Source: Catenulispora sp. (GTDB lineage Bacteria; Actinomycetota; Actinomycetes; Streptomycetales; Catenulisporaceae). Taken from it: a stretch of 40,240 bases of DNA. A model generated the notes under the pieces. That model had not been told where the DNA came from, made no database searches, and saw nothing but the letters and a program-made list of their open reading frames with translations. The position numbers and the translations under genes were made by a program. The DNA lies in contig JABFXP010000394.1 of the NCBI GenBank assembly GCA_013361685.1, positions 1 through 40,240 on the forward strand, written 5' to 3'. Of this stretch, positions 1 to 7,249 are shown in pieces (the stretch's first letter is position 1; every line of letters starts with the position of its first letter).

Positions 1-744
1 ACGGCCGGAGCCGCCGCCGGATCGATCACGTCGGGCGCGGCGGCGGCGGACGGCACCGCGAAAGCCGGCGGTCTGCTGACCCGCTGGCTGATGCAGCTCC
101 GCAAGAGCCGGCAGACCCAGACGATCACGATGGGCACGGTCGCCGCGGTGGCGTGCGCCATCCTCGCGTGGGCGATGGCCGGCGGCGGCCGTTCGACGCC
201 GCAGGACGCCGCGCCGCCGCCGGTGATCGCGCTCCCGGCGCCGTCGCCGACCATCATCCCGCCGAAGGCGACGCCGCCTCCGCCGCCGGTCGTCGTCCCG
301 ACGCACACGCCACAGCCCACGCATCACTCGACCGTGATGAAACCGCCGCCTCCGCGTCCCAGGCCGACGCCGCCGACGACGCCGACGCCGACTCCCCCGA
401 AGCCGACGCCCACCCCGACCGCGCCGACCACCCCGCCGCCGCCCGCTCCGACACCCCCGCCGCCGACGCCCCGCTCCTCCGAGCCGAGCCCGGAACCCCC
501 GCAGCCTTCAGAGCCGTCAGAGCCGTCAGAGCCGTCCATCTGTGACTGGGCCCAGGAGGCGTCGCAGCACCCGGACTTCGAGACCATCGGCCTGATCATC
601 GGCGCCGAATGGGACCCGGACTGCGACCACGGCCACTGGATCCCCTGGGTCCCGCACCACCCCCACCCGTCGAGCGCGACAGCCGGCACTCCCCCGGTCA
701 CCGCCCGTCATGCCGCGAACCCCCACGCCCACCCGCGCAGGTAG
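1..744 (+). CDS. Membrane-anchored proline-rich protein, 5'-truncated by the window edge
   Basis: The frame is open from the first base, so the true start probably lies upstream; an ATG at 91 is the first start codon visible. From that ATG the protein has a short basic stretch (LRKSRQTQT), one hydrophobic segment (about residues 13-30, VAAVACAILAWAMA), then about 120 residues of Pro/Thr/Ser-rich low complexity (PTPTPPKPTPTP type) and a small non-repetitive tail with two cysteines (CDWAQEAS, DPDCDHGHW). The arrangement suggests an anchor plus an extended extracytoplasmic stalk. The cytoplasmic N-terminal part is missing, so it could belong to a kinase, a sigma factor or another signalling protein. 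I do not recognise the family. The stop lies 9 bases before the next start on the same strand. Confidence 0.5.
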   Translation, partial: TAGAAAGSITSGAAAADGTAKAGGLLTRWLMQLRKSRQTQTITMGTVAAVACAILAWAMAGGGRSTPQDAAPPPVIALPAPSPTIIPPKATPPPPPVVVPTHTPQPTHHSTVMKPPPPRPRPTPPTTPTPTPPKPTPTPTAPTTPPPPAPTPPPPTPRSSEPSPEPPQPSEPSEPSEPSICDWAQEASQHPDFETIGLIIGAEWDPDCDHGHWIPWVPHHPHPSSATAGTPPVTARHAANPHAHPRR

Positions 745-753
745 CCTCTAGCC

Positions 754-1176
754 ATGCATAAGGACCTCCTCAACGCCCCGCCCCCGACCTACCTCCCGGA
801 CGACTCCTCGGTCCGCGACCTCCTCGAGTCCGGCAAGCCCGCGGCCGAGGCCGCCGCCGCCTTCCCGGCCGCGCCGGCCCCGTGGGCGGCGCTGGCCGAG
901 GCCGCGCTCGCCGCCGACGACTCGCTCGCCGGCTCGGTCACCGCCTACGCCTACGCGCGCACCGGCTACCACCGCGGACTGGACCTGCTGCGCCGGAACG
1001 GCTGGAAGGGCCACGGCCCGGTCCCGTGGTCGCACCCGAGCAACCGCGGCTTCCTGCGCGCTCTCAACGCGCTGGGCCTGGCCGCGGCGCGCATCGGGGA
1101 GGAAGAGGAGGCCGAGCGGTGCGCCACGTTCCTGGGCGACAGCGACCCCGAGGCGTACAAGGCGCTGCGCGGCTGA
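754..1176 (+). CDS. DUF3151 family protein
   Basis: A 140-residue soluble protein matching the actinobacterial DUF3151 family in length and sequence. The N-terminal NLLxxPPPTYLP-like block appears here as LLNAPPPTYLPDD, and the central block contains YAYARTGYHRGLDLLRRNGW and WSHPSNRGFLRALNALGLAA. The Arg/Gly/Trp-rich centre and the late alanine-rich helix are what identify the family. The family is widespread in Actinobacteria and has no established biochemical function, so none is assigned. It starts with ATG 9 bases after the preceding gene, and a strong hairpin terminator follows it. Confidence 0.85.
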   Translation: MHKDLLNAPPPTYLPDDSSVRDLLESGKPAAEAAAAFPAAPAPWAALAEAALAADDSLAGSVTAYAYARTGYHRGLDLLRRNGWKGHGPVPWSHPSNRGFLRALNALGLAAARIGEEEEAERCATFLGDSDPEAYKALRG

Positions 1177-1187
1177 GTCCGGGCACG

Positions 1188-1230
1188 GCGAAGGCCCGGA
1201 ACCGCGGTGGCACACGGTTCCGGGCTTCGC
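1188..1230. terminator. Convergent hairpin terminator
   Basis: The arms at 1188-1204 and 1215-1230 pair over 16 bases with one bulged G, leaving a 10-base loop. It lies between the end of the DUF3151 gene (+) and the end of the first chitinase gene (-), so it can serve both strands. There is no long T-tract, which is usual for high-GC actinomycetes. Confidence 0.75.
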
Positions 1231-1344
1231 ACACAGCCGGCTGACCGGCTCCTGACTCCCAGCCGCCAGCACAGCACTCAACCGTTGGTCACGGCCGCCA
1301 GCGCTCAGTCACTGGCTCGCAGCCGCTTGATCCCAGCCAGCGGG

Positions 1345-3318
1345 CTAACTGGTGCACAGACCGTTGTCCGCCCACACCCCCTGCGAGTTGCTGCCGGGAG
1401 TGTCGCCCTGGGTCCACCACTTGGCGGTCCACTTGTGGGCCGGGGAGCCGTACTGGACTACGGCGCCGCCGCTGTAGGCGGTGCCGGACTGCCACAACGG
1501 CAGGCTGCACGTGCCCGGAGGCGGAGTGCTCGCCGGCCCGCAGGCCCCGTTGTCCGCCCACACGTTCTGCGAGTTGGCGCCGGGCACGTCACCCTGGGTC
1601 CACCACTTCGCGGTCCAGGTGTGGCCGTTGTAGGACACGACCGCGCCGCCGTTGTACGCGGTGGAGGCGCTCCACACCGCCGCGGTGCAGCCACCGCTGG
1701 TCGGCGTGGTGGTCGGCGTCGTGGTCGGGGTGGTGGTCGGTGTCGTGGTGGGCGTGGTCGTCGGTGTCGTCGTCGGCGTGGTGGTCGGCGGCGTCGTCGG
1801 CGAGGAGGACGAGGACGACGGCGGGCCGGTCGGGCACGAGGCCGCCGAACCGTTGATGTCGTTGACCGCGTCGTTGAACAGCACGTCGGCGCCGTCGTAC
1901 ATGGAGAACATCATCGCGCCGGCCAGGCCGTTGCAGTGCACGTAGTCGGCCTTGGCCTGGATCGACACCGGAGACTCGCCGCTCCAGAAGTCGGTTCCGT
2001 TGTAGTAGTAGGCGGCCATGGCGACCGGGTCGTAGAAGGTGTCGGCCGGGTTGTCGACGATGCCCGACAGCTCCTTGTACATGTGCACGCCCGGCACGTT
2101 CCCGGACAACGGCGCCCCCGCAGCGGGGCCCGTAGCCGCCTGGAACAGACCGTGGGAGGAGCCGGCCGTCACGCCGGTCCACCCTCTGTAGTAGAACGGG
2201 ATCCCGACGTTGATCTTGCTGGCCGGGAAGCCGCCCGGAATGCCGTACGACGAGTCGCCGACGGTGAACGCCTTGATCGCCTCGTCGAGGTTGTACTTGG
2301 CGTTGCCCGGCGGAACGTTCGACATGGGGTCGTTGGGGTCGCTGTAGATCGGGGCCTGGTGGTTCGTCGGCCCGGTCGCGTCCCACGCGCCGTGCATGTC
2401 GTAGGTCATCACGTCGCCGAACGTCAGGATGTTGCCGACGTTCTGCGTCTCGATGCCGGCCGAGATCTTGTCCTGGCCGGAGGGCAGCGCCGCGGACAGT
2501 CCGTAGGTCTTCCCGTCAGCTGATCCCTGAGCGTTCAGCTCGGTCCGGAATTCCTGCAGCAGCGCGGTGTAGTTCGCCTTGTCGGCCGCGGAGTAGTGGT
2601 TCCCGGTGTGGCCGCCGGCCGATCCCGGGTACTCCCAGTCGATGTCGAAGCCGTCGAAGATGCCCTTGGCGGTGCCGGCACCGCCGTAGCCGCCCTGCGA
2701 CGGGATGTTGCCCTTGATGAACATGTCGATGCAGCTGGAGACGAACTTCTTCCGGGACGCGTCCGAGGCGGCCACGTCGGAGAAGTACTTGGAGTACGTC
2801 CAGCCGCCCAGGGACAGCAGCACCTTCAGGTTCGGGTGCTTCTTCTTCAGCTCCTGCAACTGGTGGAAGTTGCCGACGATCGGCATGCCGTAGGCGTCGG
2901 AGGTGCCGTCGACGCTGATCGAGCCGTCGAACGACTTCTGGTAGTCGGCGAAGGAGTCGCCGGCGCCGTCACCGGCGTTCGGGTCGCTCTCCCCGCCCGG
3001 GTCCGGGTCGGTCGCCTTGGTGGTCTCGAAGCAGGTCAGGTTGGTGGGGTCGATGTTCTCGAAGTCGTACAGCAGGTAGTTCAGCTTGTCGGCGGCACCG
3101 GAGGTGTCGACGTTCTTGAGGTAGTACGCGTTCTGATAGATGGACCACTGGTCGAAGTAGGCGACCTTGATCCCTCCGGAAGTGGCCGCTGCCCCGGTGG
3201 TGTTGGTGTGGGCGGCAGCGGCGGGGGCGGAACCGGCGCCGATGGCGGCGGTCGCACCCGCGACGATGACCGCGGAGGCCAGCACCGCGGTCAGGGCTGA
3301 TCTTCGTGACGCTCTCAT
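1345..3318 (-). CDS. Secreted family 18 chitinase with two C-terminal chitin-binding modules
   Basis: This 657-residue enzyme should hydrolyse beta-1,4 links in chitin outside the cell. Residues 1-36 form a Sec-type signal (basic start, hydrophobic core, cleavage after an AAAA run). Residues about 49-494 are the GH18 barrel: the SxGG motif is at 169-172, the DxxDxDxE catalytic motif is intact (D222, D225, D227, acid/base E229), and MTYDM is at 304-308. A Ser run and a Pro/Thr linker (about 500-540) of TPTT repeats lead to two CBM5/12 modules (about 544-593 and 604-655), each with AKWWTQGD and flanked by Cys. The ATG has an AGGAGA ribosome site upstream. It is divergent from a second GH18 gene, and the two catalytic domains are clearly paralogous (FHQLxELKK, SCIDMxIKGN). 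A TTGACA/TACTTC promoter and dre-like repeats lie upstream. Confidence 0.95.
   Translation of the reverse strand: MRASRRSALTAVLASAVIVAGATAAIGAGSAPAAAAHTNTTGAAATSGGIKVAYFDQWSIYQNAYYLKNVDTSGAADKLNYLLYDFENIDPTNLTCFETTKATDPDPGGESDPNAGDGAGDSFADYQKSFDGSISVDGTSDAYGMPIVGNFHQLQELKKKHPNLKVLLSLGGWTYSKYFSDVAASDASRKKFVSSCIDMFIKGNIPSQGGYGGAGTAKGIFDGFDIDWEYPGSAGGHTGNHYSAADKANYTALLQEFRTELNAQGSADGKTYGLSAALPSGQDKISAGIETQNVGNILTFGDVMTYDMHGAWDATGPTNHQAPIYSDPNDPMSNVPPGNAKYNLDEAIKAFTVGDSSYGIPGGFPASKINVGIPFYYRGWTGVTAGSSHGLFQAATGPAAGAPLSGNVPGVHMYKELSGIVDNPADTFYDPVAMAAYYYNGTDFWSGESPVSIQAKADYVHCNGLAGAMMFSMYDGADVLFNDAVNDINGSAASCPTGPPSSSSSSPTTPPTTTPTTTPTTTPTTTPTTTPTTTPTTTPTSGGCTAAVWSASTAYNGGAVVSYNGHTWTAKWWTQGDVPGANSQNVWADNGACGPASTPPPGTCSLPLWQSGTAYSGGAVVQYGSPAHKWTAKWWTQGDTPGSNSQGVWADNGLCTS
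1700..1796 (-). repeat. 12-base tandem repeats encoding the TPTT linker
   Basis: Imperfect 12-base units encode successive Thr-Pro-Thr-Thr blocks in the linker between the catalytic and chitin-binding parts of the chitinase. Unit number can change by slippage without shifting the frame, so linker length may vary among strains. Confidence 0.7.
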
Positions 3319-3424
3319 GCCTTTCGCACTCTCCTGTGGCGGGAGTTCTCGGATGGGAAGCCATGGCGCATGGAGCTGATCCGCGAAGCGGCGCCGCTAA
3401 AAACGGATCGGGTACCTCAGCGAA

Positions 3425-3453
3425 GAAGTACTGCTGTCCTCGAGGGCTGTCAA
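3425..3453 (-). promoter_or_regulatory. Predicted promoter of the first chitinase gene
   Basis: On the minus strand a TTGACA (3453 to 3448) is followed after 17 bases by TACTTC (3430 to 3425), a good housekeeping-sigma match. The dre-like direct repeats lie directly upstream of the -35 element, about 110 bases from the start codon. The site is inferred from sequence only. Confidence 0.6.
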
Positions 3454-3458
3454 GGGTG

Positions 3459-3482
3459 AGGTCTAGACCAAGGTCTAAACCA
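3459..3482 (-). promoter_or_regulatory. Two adjacent 12-base direct repeats, dre-like chitinase operator
   Basis: On the minus strand TGGTTTAGACCT (3482-3471) is followed immediately by TGGTCTAGACCT (3470-3459). These match the 12-base direct repeats known from Streptomyces chitinase promoters and the core of the DasR responsive element (TGGTCTAGACCA). They lie just upstream of the predicted -35. In Streptomyces such repeats mediate chitin induction and glucose repression. DasR (GntR family, released by amino-sugar phosphates) is the likely binder by analogy; no dasR gene is in this window. Confidence 0.8.
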
Positions 3483-3545
3483 CCTGGATAACGCCATGAA
3501 CATTCCCGCGCTGGTCAGCCGATGGCAAAGGTTCTCACGAGGGGC

Positions 3546-3574
3546 TTGACCGCGAGGTTCCGAGCGAGGACTAT
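3546..3574 (+). promoter_or_regulatory. Predicted promoter of the second chitinase gene
   Basis: TTGACC (3546-3551), a 17-base spacer and GACTAT (3569-3574). Initiation would fall near 3581, which puts the dre-like palindrome at 3589-3600 just downstream of the start point, a position suited to repression. The -10 match is modest. Confidence 0.45.
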
Positions 3575-3588
3575 TGCGCACGCCAGGC

Positions 3589-3600
3589 TGGTCTAGACCC
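3589..3600 (+). promoter_or_regulatory. Single dre-like operator before the second chitinase gene
   Basis: TGGTCTAGACCC differs from the palindromic dre core TGGTCTAGACCA only in its last base. It lies 24 bases upstream of the ATG at 3625. With the pair at 3459-3482 it places both divergent chitinase genes under the same predicted regulator, with different site geometry on each side. Confidence 0.7.
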
Positions 3601-3624
3601 CTCTCGTCCCGTTCGAGGAGCCCT

Positions 3625-4944
3625 ATGCGCCGCCCTACCAAACAACGCCGCGCCGCCTTGTCGGCCGCCGCGGTTCTGAGTCTCGCGTTAGCACCGCTCG
3701 CCGCCGCCGGCCCCGCCGAAGCCCACTCAGGAGGGGACAACGGCAGAGTCTCGGTCGGATATCTGACCCAGTGGGGTGTTTATTCAGGGTTCTACACAAA
3801 GAACCTGATCACCTCCGGAGCCGTGAACAAGCTCACCGAGATCGACTACGCCTTCTCCAACATCGCCGCCGACGGCACCTGCGCCAGCGCCGACCCGTGG
3901 GCGGACTGGCAGAAGCCGATCGACGGCGCGAACTCCGTCGACGGCACCTCCGACACCTGGACCCAGCCGGTCGCCGGCAACTTCCACCAGCTGGCGGAAC
4001 TGAAGAAGGCGTATCCGAACCTCAAGATCGTGATGTCGGTCGGCGGCTGGTCGGAGTCGACCAACTTCTCCGCCGCCGCCGCGACGCCCCAGTCGCGCGC
4101 GAAGTTCGCGCAGTCCTGCATCGACATGTACATCAAGGGGAACCTGCCGGGCGTCGCCCCGGGCGCCGCCGCCGGGCTGTTCGACGGCATCGCCATCGAC
4201 TGGGAGTACCCGGACGAGGTCGGCAACGGCAACCCGCACGGACCGCAGGACACCCACAACTTCACCCTGCTGTTGCAGGAGCTGCGCAGCCAGCTGGACG
4301 CTCAGGGTTCCGCTGACCGCAAGCACTACCTGCTCACCGCCGACACGCCGTCCGGCCCGGAGAAGGTCTCGCACATCGAAGTGGGTCCGGTCTCGCGGAT
4401 CGTGGACTGGATGAACGTGATGACCTTCGACTTCCACGGCCCGTGGGAGACCACCGGCCCGACCGAGTCGCAGTCGAACCTGTTCCCGTCGCCGTTCGAT
4501 CCGGCACCGCGCGCGACGCGCAGCAACCCCTATCCGGACAACGGCGAGATCTCGGTCGCCGAAGTCGTCGCCAACTATCTCGCGCAGGGAGCCAGCCCGC
4601 GCAAGATCGCGATCTCGATCCCGTTCTACGCGCACGGCTGGACCGGTGTCGCGCCCGGGCCGCACAACGACGGGCTCTTCCAAAGCGCGACCGGCGTGGC
4701 GGCGGACGTCAACTACAACCAGATCGCGGCACAGCCCGGAACGGTCTACCACGACCCGTTCTCCCGGGCCGCCTACAAGTACGACCCGGCGACCAAGACG
4801 TTCTGGACCTTCGACGACCCGCAGAGCATCCGCGAGAAGGTGCTGTTCATCAAGGCTCTGGGACTGCGCGGAGACATGACGTGGTCGCTGGAGGGCGACA
4901 CCGCCGACGGCCAATTGGTCAACGCTTTCGGTCTCGCTCAGTAA
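3625..4944 (+). CDS. Secreted family 18 chitinase-like protein with an altered catalytic motif
   Basis: This is a 439-residue GH18 protein made of a signal peptide (about residues 1-33, RRPTKQRRAA then a hydrophobic core, ending AEA) and a catalytic barrel, with no binding module. The ATG at 3625 was chosen because GAGGAG lies about 8 bases upstream and the signal peptide follows directly; a longer in-frame TTG reading from 3574 would run through the operator. SVGGW (138-142) and MTFDF are present. The catalytic motif reads D187-G-I-A190-I-D192-W-E194. The acid/base Glu and its partner Asp remain, but the middle Asp of DxxDxDxE is Ala (codon gcc). It is a clear paralogue of the divergent chitinase. 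Its role may be an enzyme of reduced activity, altered specificity, or chitin or oligomer binding. Confidence 0.9.
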   Translation: MRRPTKQRRAALSAAAVLSLALAPLAAAGPAEAHSGGDNGRVSVGYLTQWGVYSGFYTKNLITSGAVNKLTEIDYAFSNIAADGTCASADPWADWQKPIDGANSVDGTSDTWTQPVAGNFHQLAELKKAYPNLKIVMSVGGWSESTNFSAAAATPQSRAKFAQSCIDMYIKGNLPGVAPGAAAGLFDGIAIDWEYPDEVGNGNPHGPQDTHNFTLLLQELRSQLDAQGSADRKHYLLTADTPSGPEKVSHIEVGPVSRIVDWMNVMTFDFHGPWETTGPTESQSNLFPSPFDPAPRATRSNPYPDNGEISVAEVVANYLAQGASPRKIAISIPFYAHGWTGVAPGPHNDGLFQSATGVAADVNYNQIAAQPGTVYHDPFSRAAYKYDPATKTFWTFDDPQSIREKVLFIKALGLRGDMTWSLEGDTADGQLVNAFGLAQ

Positions 4945-4960
4945 CGTGACACACATCACA
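4945..4960. promoter_or_regulatory. CRP-like palindrome
   Basis: CGTGA, six bases, TCACA matches the classical CRP family half-site pattern TGTGA-N6-TCACA with one mismatch. It begins directly after the chitinase stop codon and lies 95 bases before the TTG start of the hydrolase. Control of the hydrolase gene is possible but inferred from sequence alone. Confidence 0.4.
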
Positions 4961-5054
4961 TAGTTGTTCCCGCCCCACAGAGGGAACGAATAGGCGGGGT
5001 GGCCCCTCTTCGCATCGACAGCATCCACCGCAGTCGAAACCGGAGGGGTCACCC

Positions 5055-5996
5055 TTGTCCGTCCATTCGAAGTCCCAGACAGCCGAGCCGTCAGAGCTGG
5101 CCGGGCTGGCCGAATCGCCCGCGCTACCTGAGCTGCCCCACCTGCCCGACGTCCGCCACCGCTCCGTGACAGCGCGCGGCGTCCGGTTCCACATCGCCGA
5201 GACCGGGCCGGCCGACGGCACGCCGATCGTGCTCGTGCACGGATTCCCCCAGCATTGGTACGCCTGGCGCCACGTCATGCCGCTGCTCGCCGCCGCGCAG
5301 CACCGGGTACTGGCCGTCGACCTGCGCGGCTTCGGCTGGACCGAAGCCGCGCGGCATGGTTACAGCACCGGCAGCCTCGCCGACGACGTGATCGCAGTAC
5401 TCGACGAACTCGGCATCCCGCGGGCTGCGCTGGTCGGCCACGACTGGGGCGGCTGGGTCGGATTCGCCGCGGCACTGCGGCATCCGGAGCGGATCAGCGC
5501 CCTGGTGTCGGTGAACATGACGCACATGTGGCCGGAACACCGCCACGTGCTGCCGAATCTGTGGCGGATGTGGCACACGGCGCTCATCGAGCATCCGCCG
5601 CTGGGCCGCTTCGTGCTCCGGCGCACCGGATTCGCGGGATTCCTCCTCCGGCACTGGTCCGGCGATCCGGGACTGTGGCAGCGGGAAGATCTCCACGTCT
5701 ACACCGACCTGCTGCGCGATCCCGGCCACGCGCGCGCCGGCGAGCAGCTGAACGCGGCGTATGTCTGGCAGGAGATCTTCAGGCACCCGCGCGGCCGCTA
5801 TCGCACGGCGCGGCTGACGGTGCCGACGCTGATCATCGGCGGCGAACGCGACGTGGTGATCCCGCCGGCGGTGCTGGAAGGCGGCGAGCGGCACGCGGAC
5901 GAGCTGCGGGTCGTGGTGGTGCCGCAGGCGGGACATCTGCTGCCGGAGGAGCGGCCGGAGGTGGTCGCGGAGGAGGTGCGGAAGTTCGTGGTCTGA
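5055..5996 (+). CDS. Alpha/beta-hydrolase, epoxide hydrolase-like
   Basis: A 313-residue protein with the full epoxide hydrolase/dehalogenase pattern. It has an oxyanion motif H62-G-F-P65, a DLRGFG strand-turn (89-94), and a nucleophile elbow G-H-D130-W-G with Asp rather than Ser, typical of enzymes forming an alkyl-enzyme ester. The likely acid is D266 in GERDVVIP and the catalytic base is H294 in QAGHLLPEE. A cap domain with Trp/Tyr-rich stretches spans about 155-245. No signal peptide is visible, so it is probably cytoplasmic; the first 35 residues are a low-complexity extension. The TTG start is supported by GGAGGGG at 5042-5048. The natural substrate cannot be told from sequence; a haloalkane dehalogenase or ester hydrolase is the alternative. 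Confidence 0.88.
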   Translation: MSVHSKSQTAEPSELAGLAESPALPELPHLPDVRHRSVTARGVRFHIAETGPADGTPIVLVHGFPQHWYAWRHVMPLLAAAQHRVLAVDLRGFGWTEAARHGYSTGSLADDVIAVLDELGIPRAALVGHDWGGWVGFAAALRHPERISALVSVNMTHMWPEHRHVLPNLWRMWHTALIEHPPLGRFVLRRTGFAGFLLRHWSGDPGLWQREDLHVYTDLLRDPGHARAGEQLNAAYVWQEIFRHPRGRYRTARLTVPTLIIGGERDVVIPPAVLEGGERHADELRVVVVPQAGHLLPEERPEVVAEEVRKFVV

Positions 5997-5998
5997 GA

Positions 5999-6032
5999 CC
6001 TCGGCGTCATCCGTCGCGCCGGCGGATCGAGG
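5999..6032. terminator. Hairpin between convergent genes
   Basis: CCTCG (5999-6003) pairs with CGAGG (6028-6032), and ATCCGTCG (6009-6016) pairs with CGGCGGAT (6020-6027) with one G-T wobble. It sits between the ends of the hydrolase (+) and SRPBCC (-) genes. Confidence 0.5.
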
Positions 6033-6047
6033 CTCAGGCCTAGCGGG

Positions 6048-6524
6048 TCATGGCAGCTCGACCTTGTGCCGCACCTTCGTCAGCGTGCGCAGCACGGTCC
6101 GGTCACCGAGCATCAGGGGCGTGAGCCGGCGCACGCCGCGCACCCGCACCGCGCCGCAGGCGGCGAGCAGCGTCGTCTCGCCGTCGGCGACGGCGGCGAA
6201 CCCGCCGACCACGAACCGGTCCTGCATGACGCACCAGCCGTCGCGCAGGTCGACGTCGAAGCGGCCGCGGTTGCCGAGGCGTCCGGTGGCGGTCGCGGTG
6301 CCGTCGTCGCGGAGCTCGAAGCGGCGGATGAAGCCGATCAGTTCGGGGATGCTGCGGTCCAGGTCGGCGAGGTAGTCCCAGACGCGCTCGTACGGGGCCG
6401 CGATCCGCACGCGCGCGAAGCCGCCGCCGGGCAGGGCCGAGGCCAGGACCTGCATGCGGCGTACCGGATCCAGGTCCGCGACCGGCCACCGGCTGGTTCC
6501 GGTCCCCGCTGTGCGCCCGCTCAT
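6048..6524 (-). CDS. SRPBCC (polyketide cyclase/START-like) family protein coupled to a sigma factor
   Basis: A 158-residue protein with the helix-grip pattern of the SRPBCC superfamily. It has an early strand (GGGFARVRIAAPYERVWDYLADLDRSI type, about 34-59), central antiparallel strands (TATATGRLGNRGRFDVDL) and a C-terminal helix (VLRTLTKVRHKVEL). Such folds bind hydrophobic ligands or serve as small enzymes; the ligand here is unknown. The ATG overlaps the sigma factor stop (ATGA), so the two are translationally coupled. The frame stays open far upstream (to 6998), but that part is antisense-like shadow inside the sigma gene. The gene occupies the position where an anti-sigma factor is usually found. 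Confidence 0.7.
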   Translation of the reverse strand: MSGRTAGTGTSRWPVADLDPVRRMQVLASALPGGGFARVRIAAPYERVWDYLADLDRSIPELIGFIRRFELRDDGTATATGRLGNRGRFDVDLRDGWCVMQDRFVVGGFAAVADGETTLLAACGAVRVRGVRRLTPLMLGDRTVLRTLTKVRHKVELP

Positions 6525-7030
6525 GAGTCCCACGCCTTCCGAAACGCCGACTTCGCCCGGCTCAGCCGCGACTTCGCGGTGCCCGCCGACACCGCCAGCA
6601 CGTCGGCGGCCGCGCGCTCGTCCAGTCCCTCCACCTCGCGCAGCATGAGGATGGCCCGGTGCTCCGGGGACAGCCGGTTCAACACATCCTGCACGTCCAC
6701 CGCCAACTCCGCACTGCCCGGCGCCGGCAGTTCGGCCAGTTCCGCCGGCTGCTGCCGGGCGCCACGCTGTGCGACCCGGACCGCCTCCCGGACCGCGATC
6801 CGGCGCACCCAGCCGTACAGGGCCGCTGGCTCGCGCAGGCCGCCCAGGTTCTGGAACACCGCGATCAGCGCCTCCTGCGCGGCGTCCGGGCCGTCCGCGA
6901 GGGCGATCGGCGCGCAGAGCCGTCCGACGTAGGGAGTCAGCTCGTCCAGCAGGCGGGTCATCGCCAGGGCGTCGCCGCGCTGAGCGGCGCGGACCCACCG
7001 GACCGCGCCCGCCTCGGCTTCCTCGCTCAC
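6521..7030 (-). CDS. ECF-type RNA polymerase sigma factor
   Basis: A 169-residue protein with both ECF domains. Region 2 includes DAAQEALIAVFQNLGGLREPAALYGWVRRIAVREA, the -10 recognition and melting part. Region 4 includes LSPEHRAILMLREVEGLDERAAADVLAVSAGTAKSRLSRAKSAFR, the -35 recognition helix-turn-helix. I chose GTG at 7030; AAGGA abuts it, so initiation may be poor or leaderless. A TTG at 7087 would add 19 unconserved residues. No zinc-binding anti-sigma gene is next to it; instead it overlaps the SRPBCC gene by 4 bases. The divergent neighbour is a RIO-type kinase. Confidence 0.88.
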   Translation of the reverse strand: MSEEAEAGAVRWVRAAQRGDALAMTRLLDELTPYVGRLCAPIALADGPDAAQEALIAVFQNLGGLREPAALYGWVRRIAVREAVRVAQRGARQQPAELAELPAPGSAELAVDVQDVLNRLSPEHRAILMLREVEGLDERAAADVLAVSAGTAKSRLSRAKSAFRKAWDS

Positions 7031-7150
7031 TCCTTGATCGTAGCGAGGGGGCGAAAAACCAGTTGCGTCGCGTCGGAGTCCGTGCAAACCTCGGTGTCGT
7101 CGCCGATCACAAGATCGTGGCTATGTCTCTCCTGGAAGGAGGTGGGGACG

Positions 7151-7249
7151 GTGACCACTGTCGTCACTGCCGCGCGCGCGGAATCCCGTTACATTTCCCT
7201 CCTTTCCACATGGAGAACACCACAGTGCCTCAGCACTCGCAGTATCTGA
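7151..7249 (+). CDS. Possible 32-residue leader ORF overlapping the kinase start
   Basis: GTG at 7151 is preceded by GGAAGGAGGTGG (7134-7145), the strongest ribosome binding site in this part of the window, at ideal spacing. The frame runs 32 codons (MTTVVTAARAESRYIS at the start) and ends at 7249, inside the kinase gene and in a different frame. It may be a regulatory leader peptide, a small protein, or a coupling ORF that delivers ribosomes to the kinase start at 7210/7225. There is no homology support. Confidence 0.35.
   Translation: MTTVVTAARAESRYISLLSTWRTPQCLSTRSI

Noticed and set aside
324-701. Minus-strand Gly/Val-rich open frame opposite the proline-rich protein
   Set aside because: It is the mirror of Pro/Thr codons in the plus-strand gene and carries no ribosome site or domain.
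1700-1796. Tandem repeat array that could be taken for a CRISPR-like or regulatory repeat
   Set aside because: The 12-base units are in frame and encode the Thr/Pro linker of the chitinase; there are no spacers.
4966-4987. Inverted repeat GTTCCC/GGGAAC as a terminator after the second chitinase
   Set aside because: Only 6 base pairs with a 10-base loop and no T-tract; too weak to call a terminator, though it may be a protein site.
6525-6998. N-terminal extension of the SRPBCC protein to 316 residues
   Set aside because: The extra region lies within the sigma factor gene in another frame and is Arg/Pro/Gly-rich without domain features.
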